DNA of 64,000 nt from assembly GCF_016593255.1 (NCBI RefSeq), contig NZ_AP023212.1, forward strand, positions 1,476,001-1,540,000, in the 5' to 3' direction. The notes under the pieces were generated by a model. That model did not search any database. It was not told where the DNA came from and was given only the letters and a program-made list of their open reading frames with translations. Source of the stretch: Hydrogenimonas urashimensis (GTDB lineage: Bacteria; Campylobacterota; Campylobacteria; Campylobacterales; Hydrogenimonadaceae). Shown here in pieces: positions 35,135-43,879 of the stretch. Both the position numbers and the translations under genes were made by a program. The first letter of the stretch is position 1, and the number at the start of each line of letters is the position of its first letter.

Positions 35135-37402
35135 ATGAACGAAAAGAAAGATTTTTTACGGGCCATCGTCGAAGCGGATTTGAAATCGGGCAAAATCGAA
35201 GAGGTGGTCACCCGTTTCCCTCCCGAACCCAACGGCTATCCCCATATCGGGCACGCCAAGTCGATCGTGCTCAACTTCGGAATCGCCAGGGATTACCATG
35301 GGCGCTGCCACCTGCGCATGGACGACACCAACCCCGAAACCGAGGAGATGCGCTACGTCGAGGCGATCAAAGATGCGATCCACTGGCTGGGCTTCGACTG
35401 GGGCGAGCACTTCTACTTCACCTCCGACTACTTCGAGCGGCTCTATGACTACGCCGTGCAGCTGATTAAGATGGGCAAAGCCTATGTGGACAGCCTGAGC
35501 GAAGAGGAGATTCGCCAATACCGCGGCACGGTCACCGAACCGGGACGCCGAAGCGTCTATGCCGAGCGGAGCGTGGAGGAGAATCTCGATCTGTTCGAGC
35601 GGATGCGCCAAGGGGAGTTCGAAGAGGGCGCCCACGTGCTTCGGGCCAGAATCGACATGGCCTCGCCCAACATGAAGATGCGTGACCCGCTACTCTACCG
35701 CATCCGCCACACGCCCCACTACCGCACGGGATCGGCCTGGCACATCTACCCGATGTACGACTTCGCCCACTGCCTCTCCGACTACATCGAAGGGATCACC
35801 CACTCTTTCTGCACCCTGGAGTTCGAAAACAACCGGGAAGTCTACGACTGGATTCTCGAAACACTGCAGGTAAAGCCGCCCCGGCCCCATCAGTACGAAT
35901 TCGCCCGCCTCAACATCACCTACACCGTCATGAGCAAGCGCAAACTGCTAGAACTCGTCAAAGGCGGGTACGTCAGCGGCTGGGACGATCCCCGTATGCC
36001 CACCATCGCCGGCTACCGCCGCCGGGGCTACACGCCCGAGTCGATCGTCAATTTCTGTGAAATGATCGGCGTGGCCAAAGCCAACTCCGTCGTGGATGTG
36101 GCACAGCTGGAGTTCGCAATCCGCGACGACCTCAACCCCAAAGTCCCCCGGGTCATGTGTGTGCTGAGCCCCCTCAAAGTCACCATCGTCAACTACGAAG
36201 GCGAAGAGGAGCTCGACGCCTCCTACTATCCGCCGGATGTCCCCAAAGAGGGCTCGCGCAAGCTCCCCTTCTCCAAAGAGATCTATATCGACCGCGACGA
36301 TTTTTGCGAAAATCCTCCCAAAGGGTACCACCGCCTCACGCCCGATCAGCCGGTGCGCCTCAAACACGCCTACATCATCGCCTGCGAGGAGGTGGTAAAA
36401 GACGATGCGGGTAACGTCGTGGAGATCAAAGCCCGCTACTTCCCCGACTCCAGAAGCGGCAGCGACACCAGCGGCATCAAGGTCAAAAGCGCCATCCAAT
36501 GGGTCGACGCCAAAAAAGGGAAACGGGTGGAGGTGCGCCTCTACGACCGCCTCTTCAAAACGGAAAACCCCCAGGGCGTCGAAGACCTCAACCCCGACTC
36601 CCTGCGCATCGTCCAAAACGCCGTCGTCGAGCCCTCAGTCATCGAGGAAAAACCCGACGAACGCTTCCAGTTCGAGCGCATCGGCTACTTCTACGCCGAT
36701 CCTGTCGACTCCACCGACGAAAACCCGGTCTTCAACCGCATCGTCAGCCTCAAAGACTCCTGGGCGAAAAAGAGCAAGAAAAAAGAGAGCCCGAAACAGG
36801 CGAAACCAAGGCCCGAACCGAAACCCCGACCTGCCCAAAAAGAGGAGAGGCCGCCCCTTTCACCCGATCAGCAAAGACACTTCGACCGCTTCACCGAAGA
36901 ACTGGGCCTGGGCGCCGCCGTAGCCGACACATTGGCCAGGGACGAAGCGCTGAGCGATTTCTTCGAAAAAGCGTGCACATTCGCCGACAACCCGGCCACC
37001 CTCGCCAACCTGGTCGCCAACGAGGTGGCCAGAGAGCTTAAAAACAGCGCACCGGATACACTGCGCTTCGGCCCCGAAGCGGTCGCCAGGCTCGCGAAGA
37101 TGATCGACGAAGAGACCATCTCCACCAAAATCGCCAAACAGGTCTTCGAAGCGATGGCCAAAAGCGGCGAAAACCCCGAAACGATCGTCGAAGCCAAAGG
37201 ATTGAAACAGATCAGCGACCCCGACGTCATCGGCCCCATTATCGAGCAAATCATCGCCGACAACCCCCAAAACGTCGCCAAATACAAAGCAGGCAACCAA
37301 AAACTGCTGGGCTTTTTCGTCGGCCAGGTCCTCAAAGCCACCGGTGGCAAAGCCAACCCCAAAGTGGTCAACGAACTGGTGGCGGAAAAGCTGAAAAGAT
37401 GA
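35135..37402 (+). CDS. glnS: Glutaminyl-tRNA synthetase fused to a YqeY/GatB-type tail
   Basis: 755 aa. Class I synthetase core (1-540): FPPEPNGYPHIGHAKS with HIGH, RMDDTNPE, and a KMSKS-like VMSKRKL; then a Lys/Pro linker (about 545-580), then a helical YqeY/GatB-like domain (about 595-755; ETISTKIAKQVFEAM, VGQVLKATGGKANPKVV). The same fusion occurs in Deinococcus GlnRS, where the tail helps bind tRNA. Many Campylobacterota lack GlnRS and make Gln-tRNA by transamidation, so its presence suggests transfer. The stop codon TGA lies in the first bases of mobile element copy D; without it the ending would be KS instead of KR. Confidence 0.94.
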   Translation: MNEKKDFLRAIVEADLKSGKIEEVVTRFPPEPNGYPHIGHAKSIVLNFGIARDYHGRCHLRMDDTNPETEEMRYVEAIKDAIHWLGFDWGEHFYFTSDYFERLYDYAVQLIKMGKAYVDSLSEEEIRQYRGTVTEPGRRSVYAERSVEENLDLFERMRQGEFEEGAHVLRARIDMASPNMKMRDPLLYRIRHTPHYRTGSAWHIYPMYDFAHCLSDYIEGITHSFCTLEFENNREVYDWILETLQVKPPRPHQYEFARLNITYTVMSKRKLLELVKGGYVSGWDDPRMPTIAGYRRRGYTPESIVNFCEMIGVAKANSVVDVAQLEFAIRDDLNPKVPRVMCVLSPLKVTIVNYEGEEELDASYYPPDVPKEGSRKLPFSKEIYIDRDDFCENPPKGYHRLTPDQPVRLKHAYIIACEEVVKDDAGNVVEIKARYFPDSRSGSDTSGIKVKSAIQWVDAKKGKRVEVRLYDRLFKTENPQGVEDLNPDSLRIVQNAVVEPSVIEEKPDERFQFERIGYFYADPVDSTDENPVFNRIVSLKDSWAKKSKKKESPKQAKPRPEPKPRPAQKEERPPLSPDQQRHFDRFTEELGLGAAVADTLARDEALSDFFEKACTFADNPATLANLVANEVARELKNSAPDTLRFGPEAVARLAKMIDEETISTKIAKQVFEAMAKSGENPETIVEAKGLKQISDPDVIGPIIEQIIADNPQNVAKYKAGNQKLLGFFVGQVLKATGGKANPKVVNELVAEKLKR

Positions 37403-37522
37403 CGTTACGCAAAAAGCGTAACGTCATCTCAAAATCTACGATTTTGTAGCTTTAGGGGGGTGCAGGGGACGGTCAGTCCCTGCCAAAGCTTGGGCTTTGC
37501 TCAAGCTTTGCGTAACATCAGT
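37398..37522. mobile_element. 125-bp MITE-like element (copy D) at the 3' end of glnS
   Basis: Reverse orientation relative to B and C. Ends GATGACGTTACGC and GCGTAACATCAGT; duplicated target GAAAA at 37393-37397 and 37523-37527. Same 125-bp length as copy B with the same three hairpins, but stem bases differ in compensating pairs (AAGCTT instead of AACCATG-type; A-T instead of G-C in the third stem). One end forms a perfect 13-bp hairpin, GATGACGTTACGC with GCGTAACGTCATC. Confidence 0.88.
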
Positions 37523-37539
37523 GAAAAGTTGATCTGTGC

Positions 37540-37565
37540 GGAGGGTTGGATATCCTCAACCCTTC
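37540..37565. terminator. Possible hairpin between glnS and the M14 gene
   Basis: GGGTTG (37543-37548) pairs with CAACCC (37557-37562) and the stem extends about three more pairs. It sits between two convergent genes but lacks a T tract. Confidence 0.3.
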
Positions 37566-37583
37566 CTGCAGAATTGCAAAGAA

Positions 37584-40178
37584 TCACTTCTTCGGTACAT
37601 ACTCCAAAATCACCGGTTCGCTGAAGTTGGGGACATCGTCGTAAGTGAAGACAGCGTAGTACTTTTTCACATCCAACGCGCCGAAATCATCAAATGTCCA
37701 GTTGTCGGGGCCGCCGTAGAGTTTGTCGCCGTCGTAGGGGGAGATCGGTTTTCTGAAGGGGTTTTTGATGACGAAGACGCCGCGGAAATCTTTCTCCTGC
37801 GGGTTTTTCCAGGTCAGTTTGATTTTGCCGTTTTCGATCTTGTAGCTTAGATCCTTGACGGGGCCGACAGGGCGGCGGCGTTTGTGGAGGTATTCGATGA
37901 CCAACTTCGGGGTGTATTCGGGGTGGCTGCTGTGCCACTCCACGACCGAGTTTTTCACCACTTTTTTGGCGCTGCTGGGGCGAAGCAAAAAGGCGATCGA
38001 TTTGCGATCGCGGAGGCGGTTGCCCAGCTCCTGGATGGCATAGGAGTCGAAGACGAAGACCTGCTCCTGGTTTTTGAGTTCGTTGACACTGACGTCGTAG
38101 CCGATATTTTCGATGATCTGGCGGTTTCGCATCGCTTCATAGTTGCGCTCGGTGTCGGCGTCGATCATCTCCAGGTGAAAGCGGATATTCTCCTTGGCGT
38201 AGACTTTGACCGGGTTGAGCACCACGTAGGCGCGGGTAATCTCCATAAATTCCCAATCGGGCAGCGATCCCAGTTCCACATCGAAGGTGGCGTAGATCTT
38301 TTTGCCGTCGCCGTCGAAGCCGCTGACGATGCGCCCCTCTTCCACGCCGTCGGCGCGTACCGTGTAGCCCTGGCGGGGGAAAAGTTCCATACGGTTGGGC
38401 TCGAGGGTGTAGGTGATCTCCAGGTGGGGCCTGAAGGCGAGCCCCCCGCCGAATTTGCCATACCCGATATCCCACTGCATCATCTGCGAAGTCCGGCCCA
38501 CCTCCAGGGTTTTGGGCCCCTCGATGCGGAAGGTGACCTGCTTGTCGGCGATGCACGCCTGAAGCACTTTGCACTCCACTTCGCTGAACTCCCAACTGCG
38601 CCAGATGCCCTGGGTCAGGTGGTTGCTGGGGGTGGGGCGGCCGACGTATGAACGGATGTTCATGGCTTCCACATCCTCGAATTTCGTGATGTCGCCGATG
38701 CTTTGGGGGTCCACGATCCCCGCATCCCACTCGCCGTACTTCTCCACGGTCACGCCCACCCGGTTCATCGGATAGAGGCGCAGCCGCGCCCGTTTGATGA
38801 CGGCGTTGTCGGGAATGGTTTTTAAAGGAATCGTGATGACGGCGTAACTGACCCCTTTGGTTTCGTTGACCCCGACAAAGAGCGAATTGACCCCGAAATG
38901 GGCGGCATTGTCTTTGGTTTTTTCGGCCACGTAGCCGGTTTTGTCGGGCAGGGGGAAGTAGGTGCGGTGAAATTCGTCGTCGTCGACGTGGGTGCGCACC
39001 GCCAGCACCGGTGCAAAAGGCGATTTGCGCCCCGTCTTCTTGTTCACGGCGCGGATATGGTAGAAGTAGGGGGTGTCGCTGAGCAGGTTGTGGTCGGCGA
39101 AGCGGTGAGACTGGGTCAGGCCCATCAGGTTGAAGGGGCGGCAGTAGTGCTTCTCCCTGCGGCTTCGGTAGATTTCGAAGTAGACTTCATCCCCCTCGCC
39201 GAAGGGGTAGGGCTCCCACTCCAGCGTGACATTGTCTTTGCCCACGTAGGTCGCGCGAAAATTCTCCGGGCGGGGCATCCGTGTCTCTTTGGCGTAATTG
39301 GGGACCTCCTTGAGTGCGGCGATAAGGGCGGGGATATGCTCGCGGATATGCTCGATCATCACATCCAGGTAGTCGGAGATGTTGCGGGTACCCACCTCCA
39401 CGACGGTGGCGATGATCCCCTTGGAGTAGTAGAATTCCCGCCCGCTGCCGGAGATGAGCTTCGCCGGCGGCTTCCCCTGGTGGATGCCGTATTGCCGGTC
39501 GGAGATTTTGCGGATCTCTTCGGCCATGTTGGCACAGAGCACGTTCATGTCGGTGGTATCGATGGTATCTTCGTGGCGGAAATCGTGAGCGGGGAAGAAG
39601 ACGTTGCCCTGGGAGTGGTAATCCAGTGCGATGGCGATGTTGGAGTGGCTCTCGACGAAATCGCGCAGCGCTCTTGTTTCGGGCTCGCTGAAGGGCTCGG
39701 GGCCGCCGTAGACGTTGGAGTCGGGTTTGCTCGACTTGACGAAACCCACAGGAAAGTTGCGGTTGAGGTCGACGCCGTAGCTGCCGTCGGCATTCTGGCG
39801 GCGGTTTTTGCGCCAGAAGCTGAAGTGGTTGCGGCTGTACTCGAAGCCGTCGGGGTTGGCGCAGGGGACCATGTAGATGGCGGCATGGGCGAGAGCCTGC
39901 TGCACGTCGTGGTCGTAGGCGATGTTGCGGTCGACGTACTGGGCGAACCCGATGGCCAGCTCCAGGCCTATCCACTCCCTGGCGTGGATGGTCCCCGTAT
40001 AGAAAAGCGCCGGCTTCTCATGGGCCCTTTGCACATCCTGGGAGATGGTGACGGCGATGATGTCCCGCTTCTCCCAAGTCTGGCCGATCACCTCCACGGC
40101 AAACAGATCGGGCCGCCGCTGCGCCAACTCTTCAAATAGCGCGACGGCTTCGTCGTAGGAATGGTAAAGCTGTTTCAA
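37584..40178 (-). CDS. Large M14-family zinc carboxypeptidase with beta-sandwich modules
   Basis: 864 aa. The M14 domain (1-300) has zinc ligands His65 and Glu68 (TIHAREWIG) and His188 (LDYHSQG), substrate motifs NPDGFEYS and VDLNRNFP, and catalytic Glu261 (TVVEVGTR), so it should be active. After it: a fibronectin III-like domain (about 305-400), two DNRLRE-type beta-sandwich domains (about 405-560 and 575-780), and a final FN3-like domain (about 790-864). No signal peptide is visible, so it is probably cytoplasmic. Last gene of the M20, ATP-grasp, ATP-grasp-HhH operon, 83 bp after it. Confidence 0.9.
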   Translation of the reverse strand: MKQLYHSYDEAVALFEELAQRRPDLFAVEVIGQTWEKRDIIAVTISQDVQRAHEKPALFYTGTIHAREWIGLELAIGFAQYVDRNIAYDHDVQQALAHAAIYMVPCANPDGFEYSRNHFSFWRKNRRQNADGSYGVDLNRNFPVGFVKSSKPDSNVYGGPEPFSEPETRALRDFVESHSNIAIALDYHSQGNVFFPAHDFRHEDTIDTTDMNVLCANMAEEIRKISDRQYGIHQGKPPAKLISGSGREFYYSKGIIATVVEVGTRNISDYLDVMIEHIREHIPALIAALKEVPNYAKETRMPRPENFRATYVGKDNVTLEWEPYPFGEGDEVYFEIYRSRREKHYCRPFNLMGLTQSHRFADHNLLSDTPYFYHIRAVNKKTGRKSPFAPVLAVRTHVDDDEFHRTYFPLPDKTGYVAEKTKDNAAHFGVNSLFVGVNETKGVSYAVITIPLKTIPDNAVIKRARLRLYPMNRVGVTVEKYGEWDAGIVDPQSIGDITKFEDVEAMNIRSYVGRPTPSNHLTQGIWRSWEFSEVECKVLQACIADKQVTFRIEGPKTLEVGRTSQMMQWDIGYGKFGGGLAFRPHLEITYTLEPNRMELFPRQGYTVRADGVEEGRIVSGFDGDGKKIYATFDVELGSLPDWEFMEITRAYVVLNPVKVYAKENIRFHLEMIDADTERNYEAMRNRQIIENIGYDVSVNELKNQEQVFVFDSYAIQELGNRLRDRKSIAFLLRPSSAKKVVKNSVVEWHSSHPEYTPKLVIEYLHKRRRPVGPVKDLSYKIENGKIKLTWKNPQEKDFRGVFVIKNPFRKPISPYDGDKLYGGPDNWTFDDFGALDVKKYYAVFTYDDVPNFSEPVILEYVPKK

Positions 40179-40261
40179 ATGACTCCCTTAATGGATCGTA
40201 TCGCTACGGAGGAACATCTCATCTTCCCCGATGACCATTGACAATCTCCGCTCCGCGGAGA

Positions 40262-41785
40262 TCACTTGATCGCCAAATGCTCTTTGATCTTCTCGAACTT
40301 CTTTTTCCCCAGTCCCTTGACCTTCATCAGATCTTCCAGCTTCTCGAAGGGGCCGTGCTTTTCGCGGAACTCCACGATCTTCTCCGCCAGCTTCTTTCCA
40401 ATATTCTTGATTTTCGCCAACGCCTTGGTGCTCGCCTTGTTGACGTCAGTTTTGCTGTGGAGCGCTTCGGCCCACACTTTCAGGGTCTGTTTGTCGATGC
40501 CCTCGAGCTCCAGCAGTTCGTCGAGACTCTTGATGTCGTGGCTGTGGATGTAGCGGATCACCTCCACGGCGATCTCCTCTTCCATGCCGTGCAGGGTCAT
40601 CAGCTCCGTCAGGGTGACGCTCTCCAGCGACATTTCGCTATCCTCCAGCGCATCCCGGACATCGGCGCCCTTTTTCGCCTCTTCCAGTACCGCTTCGGGA
40701 ATCTCCTCCTCTTTTTTCAGGGGTGGCTTGTGGAGGTGGGAGTCGTCGGGAATATCTTCGGGCACACTCTCTTCGGTCAGCTCGATATCCCAGTCCACCT
40801 CTTTGTCGTTGAGGTAGTAGGCCCCGTCGGTGGAGGGGATGTAACGGCTGAATTCGATGTGGCGCATGGTGCGCAGCAAAGAGGGGTTGATCTTGCCCAG
40901 CTCTTCCCAGTTGTAGAGGGGAATGTGGGGCTTTTTGAAGTAGCCCTCCGAGAAGTCCCACATCAGATACTGGCCGATCCAGTCCCTAAAGTAGGGGAAG
41001 GCGGCGAAGGCCGTGGCGCATTCGAGGATGTAGTATTTACCGTCGTACTCGGCGATATCGCAGGCCCAGTATTCGGCTTTGGCCGCTTTGGAGGCTTCCA
41101 CCGCCAGCTCCAGCGCTCCCATCGGCACGCCGTCGTAGGTCATGTAGCCCCCCTGGGAGGTGTTGGTAAGGTCCATATCCTCTCCCGCGACCCGCCAGAA
41201 GGCGCAGGCGGGTTTGTGGCCGATCAGCATGACACGGATATCGGCGCGCAGCGGAATGCACTCCTGGATATACATGGGCATGTACTTCTTCTCGTCGAAG
41301 AGCTTTTTCGCCTCCTCTTTGGATTTGACCTTGTGGACATAGTAGCCGCCGTAGTTGGAGGGGCCGTAGCTTCGCTTGACGATGATGGGATAATCGCACT
41401 CTTCCAGGTATCTGTACCCCTCTTCCCGGTCATAGAAAATCTTCGTTTCGGGGTGGGAGAGGTTGTGCTTTTCGCAAAAGAGGGTGACATTTTCTTTGGA
41501 TTTGTTGGCGAACTGGGTCTCCAAAGAGGGGACGAAACGTACATGCGGCAGCGCCTTGGCGATCTCCCGGAAGGTTTCGTAGGCGGTGGCGGGAATGTTG
41601 CCCACCAGAATGTCGATCTTTTTGCGCTTCACCTCTTCGATGAAGCGATCTTTGTCGTTGCCCCAGTGGTAGACCACCGTCTCGATTTTGTCGGGCCACC
41701 CTTTGAAGTTGGAGCGGTCGAAGAAACGCAGGACGTAGTCGAGGTAGAGGAGGCCTATTTTGGGAAGTTTTCTCTTTTTTGCCAT
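40262..41785 (-). CDS. ATP-grasp-like protein fused to two ComEA-type helix-hairpin-helix domains
   Basis: 507 aa. Residues 1-320 resemble a RimK/D-Ala ligase-like ATP-grasp fold (VKRSYGPSNYGGYYV nucleotide loop; YIQECIPLRADIRVMLIG). The usual metal-binding E-x-N is ECATAF, so the Asn is lost and activity may be reduced or absent. An acidic linker (330-385) is followed by two tandem (HhH)2 repeats (about 390-445 and 447-507; KTDVNKASTKAL, KNIGKKLAEKIVEFRE, KVKGLGKKKFEKI), the ComEA DNA-binding pattern. The fusion is unfamiliar. 14 bp after the other ligase gene. Confidence 0.82.
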   Translation of the reverse strand: MAKKRKLPKIGLLYLDYVLRFFDRSNFKGWPDKIETVVYHWGNDKDRFIEEVKRKKIDILVGNIPATAYETFREIAKALPHVRFVPSLETQFANKSKENVTLFCEKHNLSHPETKIFYDREEGYRYLEECDYPIIVKRSYGPSNYGGYYVHKVKSKEEAKKLFDEKKYMPMYIQECIPLRADIRVMLIGHKPACAFWRVAGEDMDLTNTSQGGYMTYDGVPMGALELAVEASKAAKAEYWACDIAEYDGKYYILECATAFAAFPYFRDWIGQYLMWDFSEGYFKKPHIPLYNWEELGKINPSLLRTMRHIEFSRYIPSTDGAYYLNDKEVDWDIELTEESVPEDIPDDSHLHKPPLKKEEEIPEAVLEEAKKGADVRDALEDSEMSLESVTLTELMTLHGMEEEIAVEVIRYIHSHDIKSLDELLELEGIDKQTLKVWAEALHSKTDVNKASTKALAKIKNIGKKLAEKIVEFREKHGPFEKLEDLMKVKGLGKKKFEKIKEHLAIK

Positions 41786-41799
41786 GGTTGTTGTCCTTA

Positions 41800-42720
41800 T
41801 TATTGTTTTTTCGATTTTCGGTCGATCAGGTCGACGATTTTCTCTATTTTTCTATCATTAAAGTCGAGCCCCAACTTCTCCTGCTCCGGCGTAGCGAAGG
41901 CGGGGATGCCGTTGACTTCGAGGACGATATACTCCTCTTTCGTACGATCATAGATGATATCGACCCCCGCGATCTCCAGCCCCGTCACCTCCGCGGCCTT
42001 CAAGGCCAGCTCCACGACGGCGTCGTCGGGCTCGCGCAAAAAGACGCTGCCGCCGCTGGTGATGTTGGTACGCCAGTCGCTGCCGCCCGCCTTGCGTCCG
42101 TAGCAGCCGATATAGTCGCCGTCGACGATATCGACCCGGTAATCGGTGCGGTCGTAGTCGATGAATTTCTCCACATAGAAGAAGCGCAGGTCCATCTGGT
42201 TCAAGAAGGGCATCAGCATATCGAGCGTCTCCTGGGAGTCGATCTTCGTCAACCCCACGCCGCCCCAGCCGTCGGTGGGCTTGTAGACCATCTGCTTCCA
42301 CTCGGCGATGAACTGGCGCAGCCGCTCCGTATCGTCCCGGTGGCAAAGCCTGAAATCGGCGGTCGGCACACCGTGGTTGCGCAGCAGGTGGGCGGTCTGG
42401 AATTTGTCCTCGGTCAGGGCGAATGAGCGGTAGTTGTTGAGGCAGGGGATGATGCAGTCGATCGCCTCGTACAGAAACATCTGGTACTGGGTCTGCTCGC
42501 CGGCATTGTAGCTGAAGAAGGCGTCCAATTCCTCCATCACCACGATGTCGCCCGTTTTGCCAGGGCAGAGGGTCCTGCCGTTTTCCACGTAGGCGTGGCG
42601 CAGGTTGAGGCCGGTGACCGCCTCGATGCCCCGCTCCTTCAGTTTCGCGACGATCTTCTCTTCGATCACGTCGCCGCCGCCGTTTTGGTACATCCAAATA
42701 CCCACTCTCCGTCCGCTCAT
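41800..42720 (-). CDS. RimK-like ATP-grasp ligase
   Basis: 306 aa. ATP-binding loop VYKPTDGWGGVGLTKI, substrate/ATP segment VEKFIDYDRTDYRVDIVDG, and the magnesium motif EVN in VLEVNGIPAF. These are the marks of ATP-grasp ligases that form amide bonds by way of acyl phosphates (RimK, glutathione synthetase, D-Ala ligase). Substrates unknown. Its ATG overlaps the M20 gene stop (ATGA), tying the two together. Confidence 0.86.
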   Translation of the reverse strand: MSGRRVGIWMYQNGGGDVIEEKIVAKLKERGIEAVTGLNLRHAYVENGRTLCPGKTGDIVVMEELDAFFSYNAGEQTQYQMFLYEAIDCIIPCLNNYRSFALTEDKFQTAHLLRNHGVPTADFRLCHRDDTERLRQFIAEWKQMVYKPTDGWGGVGLTKIDSQETLDMLMPFLNQMDLRFFYVEKFIDYDRTDYRVDIVDGDYIGCYGRKAGGSDWRTNITSGGSVFLREPDDAVVELALKAAEVTGLEIAGVDIIYDRTKEEYIVLEVNGIPAFATPEQEKLGLDFNDRKIEKIVDLIDRKSKKQ

Positions 42721-43823
42721 GCGATGGCTCCTTTTTTCTGGTGATGGCGCAACACCTGTGTCATCAGGTCGATCCGCTCTTTAAAACTCTTTTTCAGCGC
42801 CCGCTCTTTGGGGGTGTGGTCCCCGTCGCCGTAGGGCCCCAGCCCGTCGATGGTGACGACCCCCGCCGACGCGACGATATTGGCGTCGCTCACGCCGCCG
42901 CGCCGCTCCGTGGGGAGCGACTGCCCCGAAATACGCTCCATCGCTTCGATGAGCGCTCTCTGCCAGGCGTTGGGTTCCATCACGTCCCGCTGGATCGACC
43001 CGCCCAGAACCGCTTTTGTCCCCTCGACGAAAGCGGTGCAGACCGCCTCCTCCAGCCCTTTCATCAACCGCTCTTTTTCCTTATGGTCGGCGTAACGCAG
43101 CTCCAGCAGCAGTTTCGCCTGGGGGCTGACGGTGTTGGCGCCAATGCCCCCTTCCATCTTCCCCACGTTGACGGTGGAGCCCCTCTCCAGGTCGGTGAGC
43201 TCCACCAGTCTCTGCAGTTTGATGGCCGCCTCCAGGTTGGCATCGACCCCTTTGGCGTAACTGGTTCCCGCATGGGCCGCTTTGCCTTCGATGGTGATGT
43301 CGAAAGTGCCGATACCCTTGCGTCCGACCACCACCTCCATGTTGGGCCCCGCCGCCTCGAAAACGAAACATTTGTCGTAGTTTTTGGCCAGCTCGGTGGT
43401 CAGCATCCGCGAATCGTCGCTTCCGGTCTCTTCGTCGCTCACCAGCAGCACATCGATATCTTCGATGATTCCGTTGGCATCGTAGAGGGCCCGCAACGCC
43501 TCTAACGCCACGATGTTGCCCCCCTTCATGTCGCACACCCCAGGCCCGTAGACCCATGTTTCGTCCTCGCGCCAACCATCGAAACTTCCCTGAGGGAAGA
43601 CCGTATCCAGATGCCCGAGAAGAAGGATTTTTTCTCTTTTTTCTGATTTTGGGGAGAGAAAATGGAGATGATCGCCAATCAAATCCCGCCGATGGCGTTC
43701 AGTCCGGTAACCGAGCGCTTCCAGCCATTTTGCAAACAGCTCACCCACCGCATCGACACCCCGCTTGTTGCGGGTATAGGAGTTGATGCGTACCACTTTT
43801 TCGAGGTCTTTTTTCCATTGCAT
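42717..43823 (-). CDS. M20-family metallopeptidase (carboxypeptidase G2-like)
   Basis: 368 aa. Zinc motif GHLDTVFP near the N-terminus, then GPGVCDMKGG with the bridging Asp, SDEETGSDDS with the catalytic Glu, and the lid domain with GKAAHAGTSYAKGVDAN. Closest in style to carboxypeptidase G2 and related amidohydrolases that remove C-terminal or N-acyl amino acids. No signal peptide. First gene of the four-gene peptidase/ligase operon; an AT-rich gap of 56 bp precedes it and could hold a promoter. Confidence 0.88.
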   Translation of the reverse strand: MQWKKDLEKVVRINSYTRNKRGVDAVGELFAKWLEALGYRTERHRRDLIGDHLHFLSPKSEKREKILLLGHLDTVFPQGSFDGWREDETWVYGPGVCDMKGGNIVALEALRALYDANGIIEDIDVLLVSDEETGSDDSRMLTTELAKNYDKCFVFEAAGPNMEVVVGRKGIGTFDITIEGKAAHAGTSYAKGVDANLEAAIKLQRLVELTDLERGSTVNVGKMEGGIGANTVSPQAKLLLELRYADHKEKERLMKGLEEAVCTAFVEGTKAVLGGSIQRDVMEPNAWQRALIEAMERISGQSLPTERRGGVSDANIVASAGVVTIDGLGPYGDGDHTPKERALKKSFKERIDLMTQVLRHHQKKGAIA

Positions 43824-43879
43824 GCCATACCAGCCGTTTACGAAATTTCCGCAAATTCTATCATTTCGTCGATATATAA

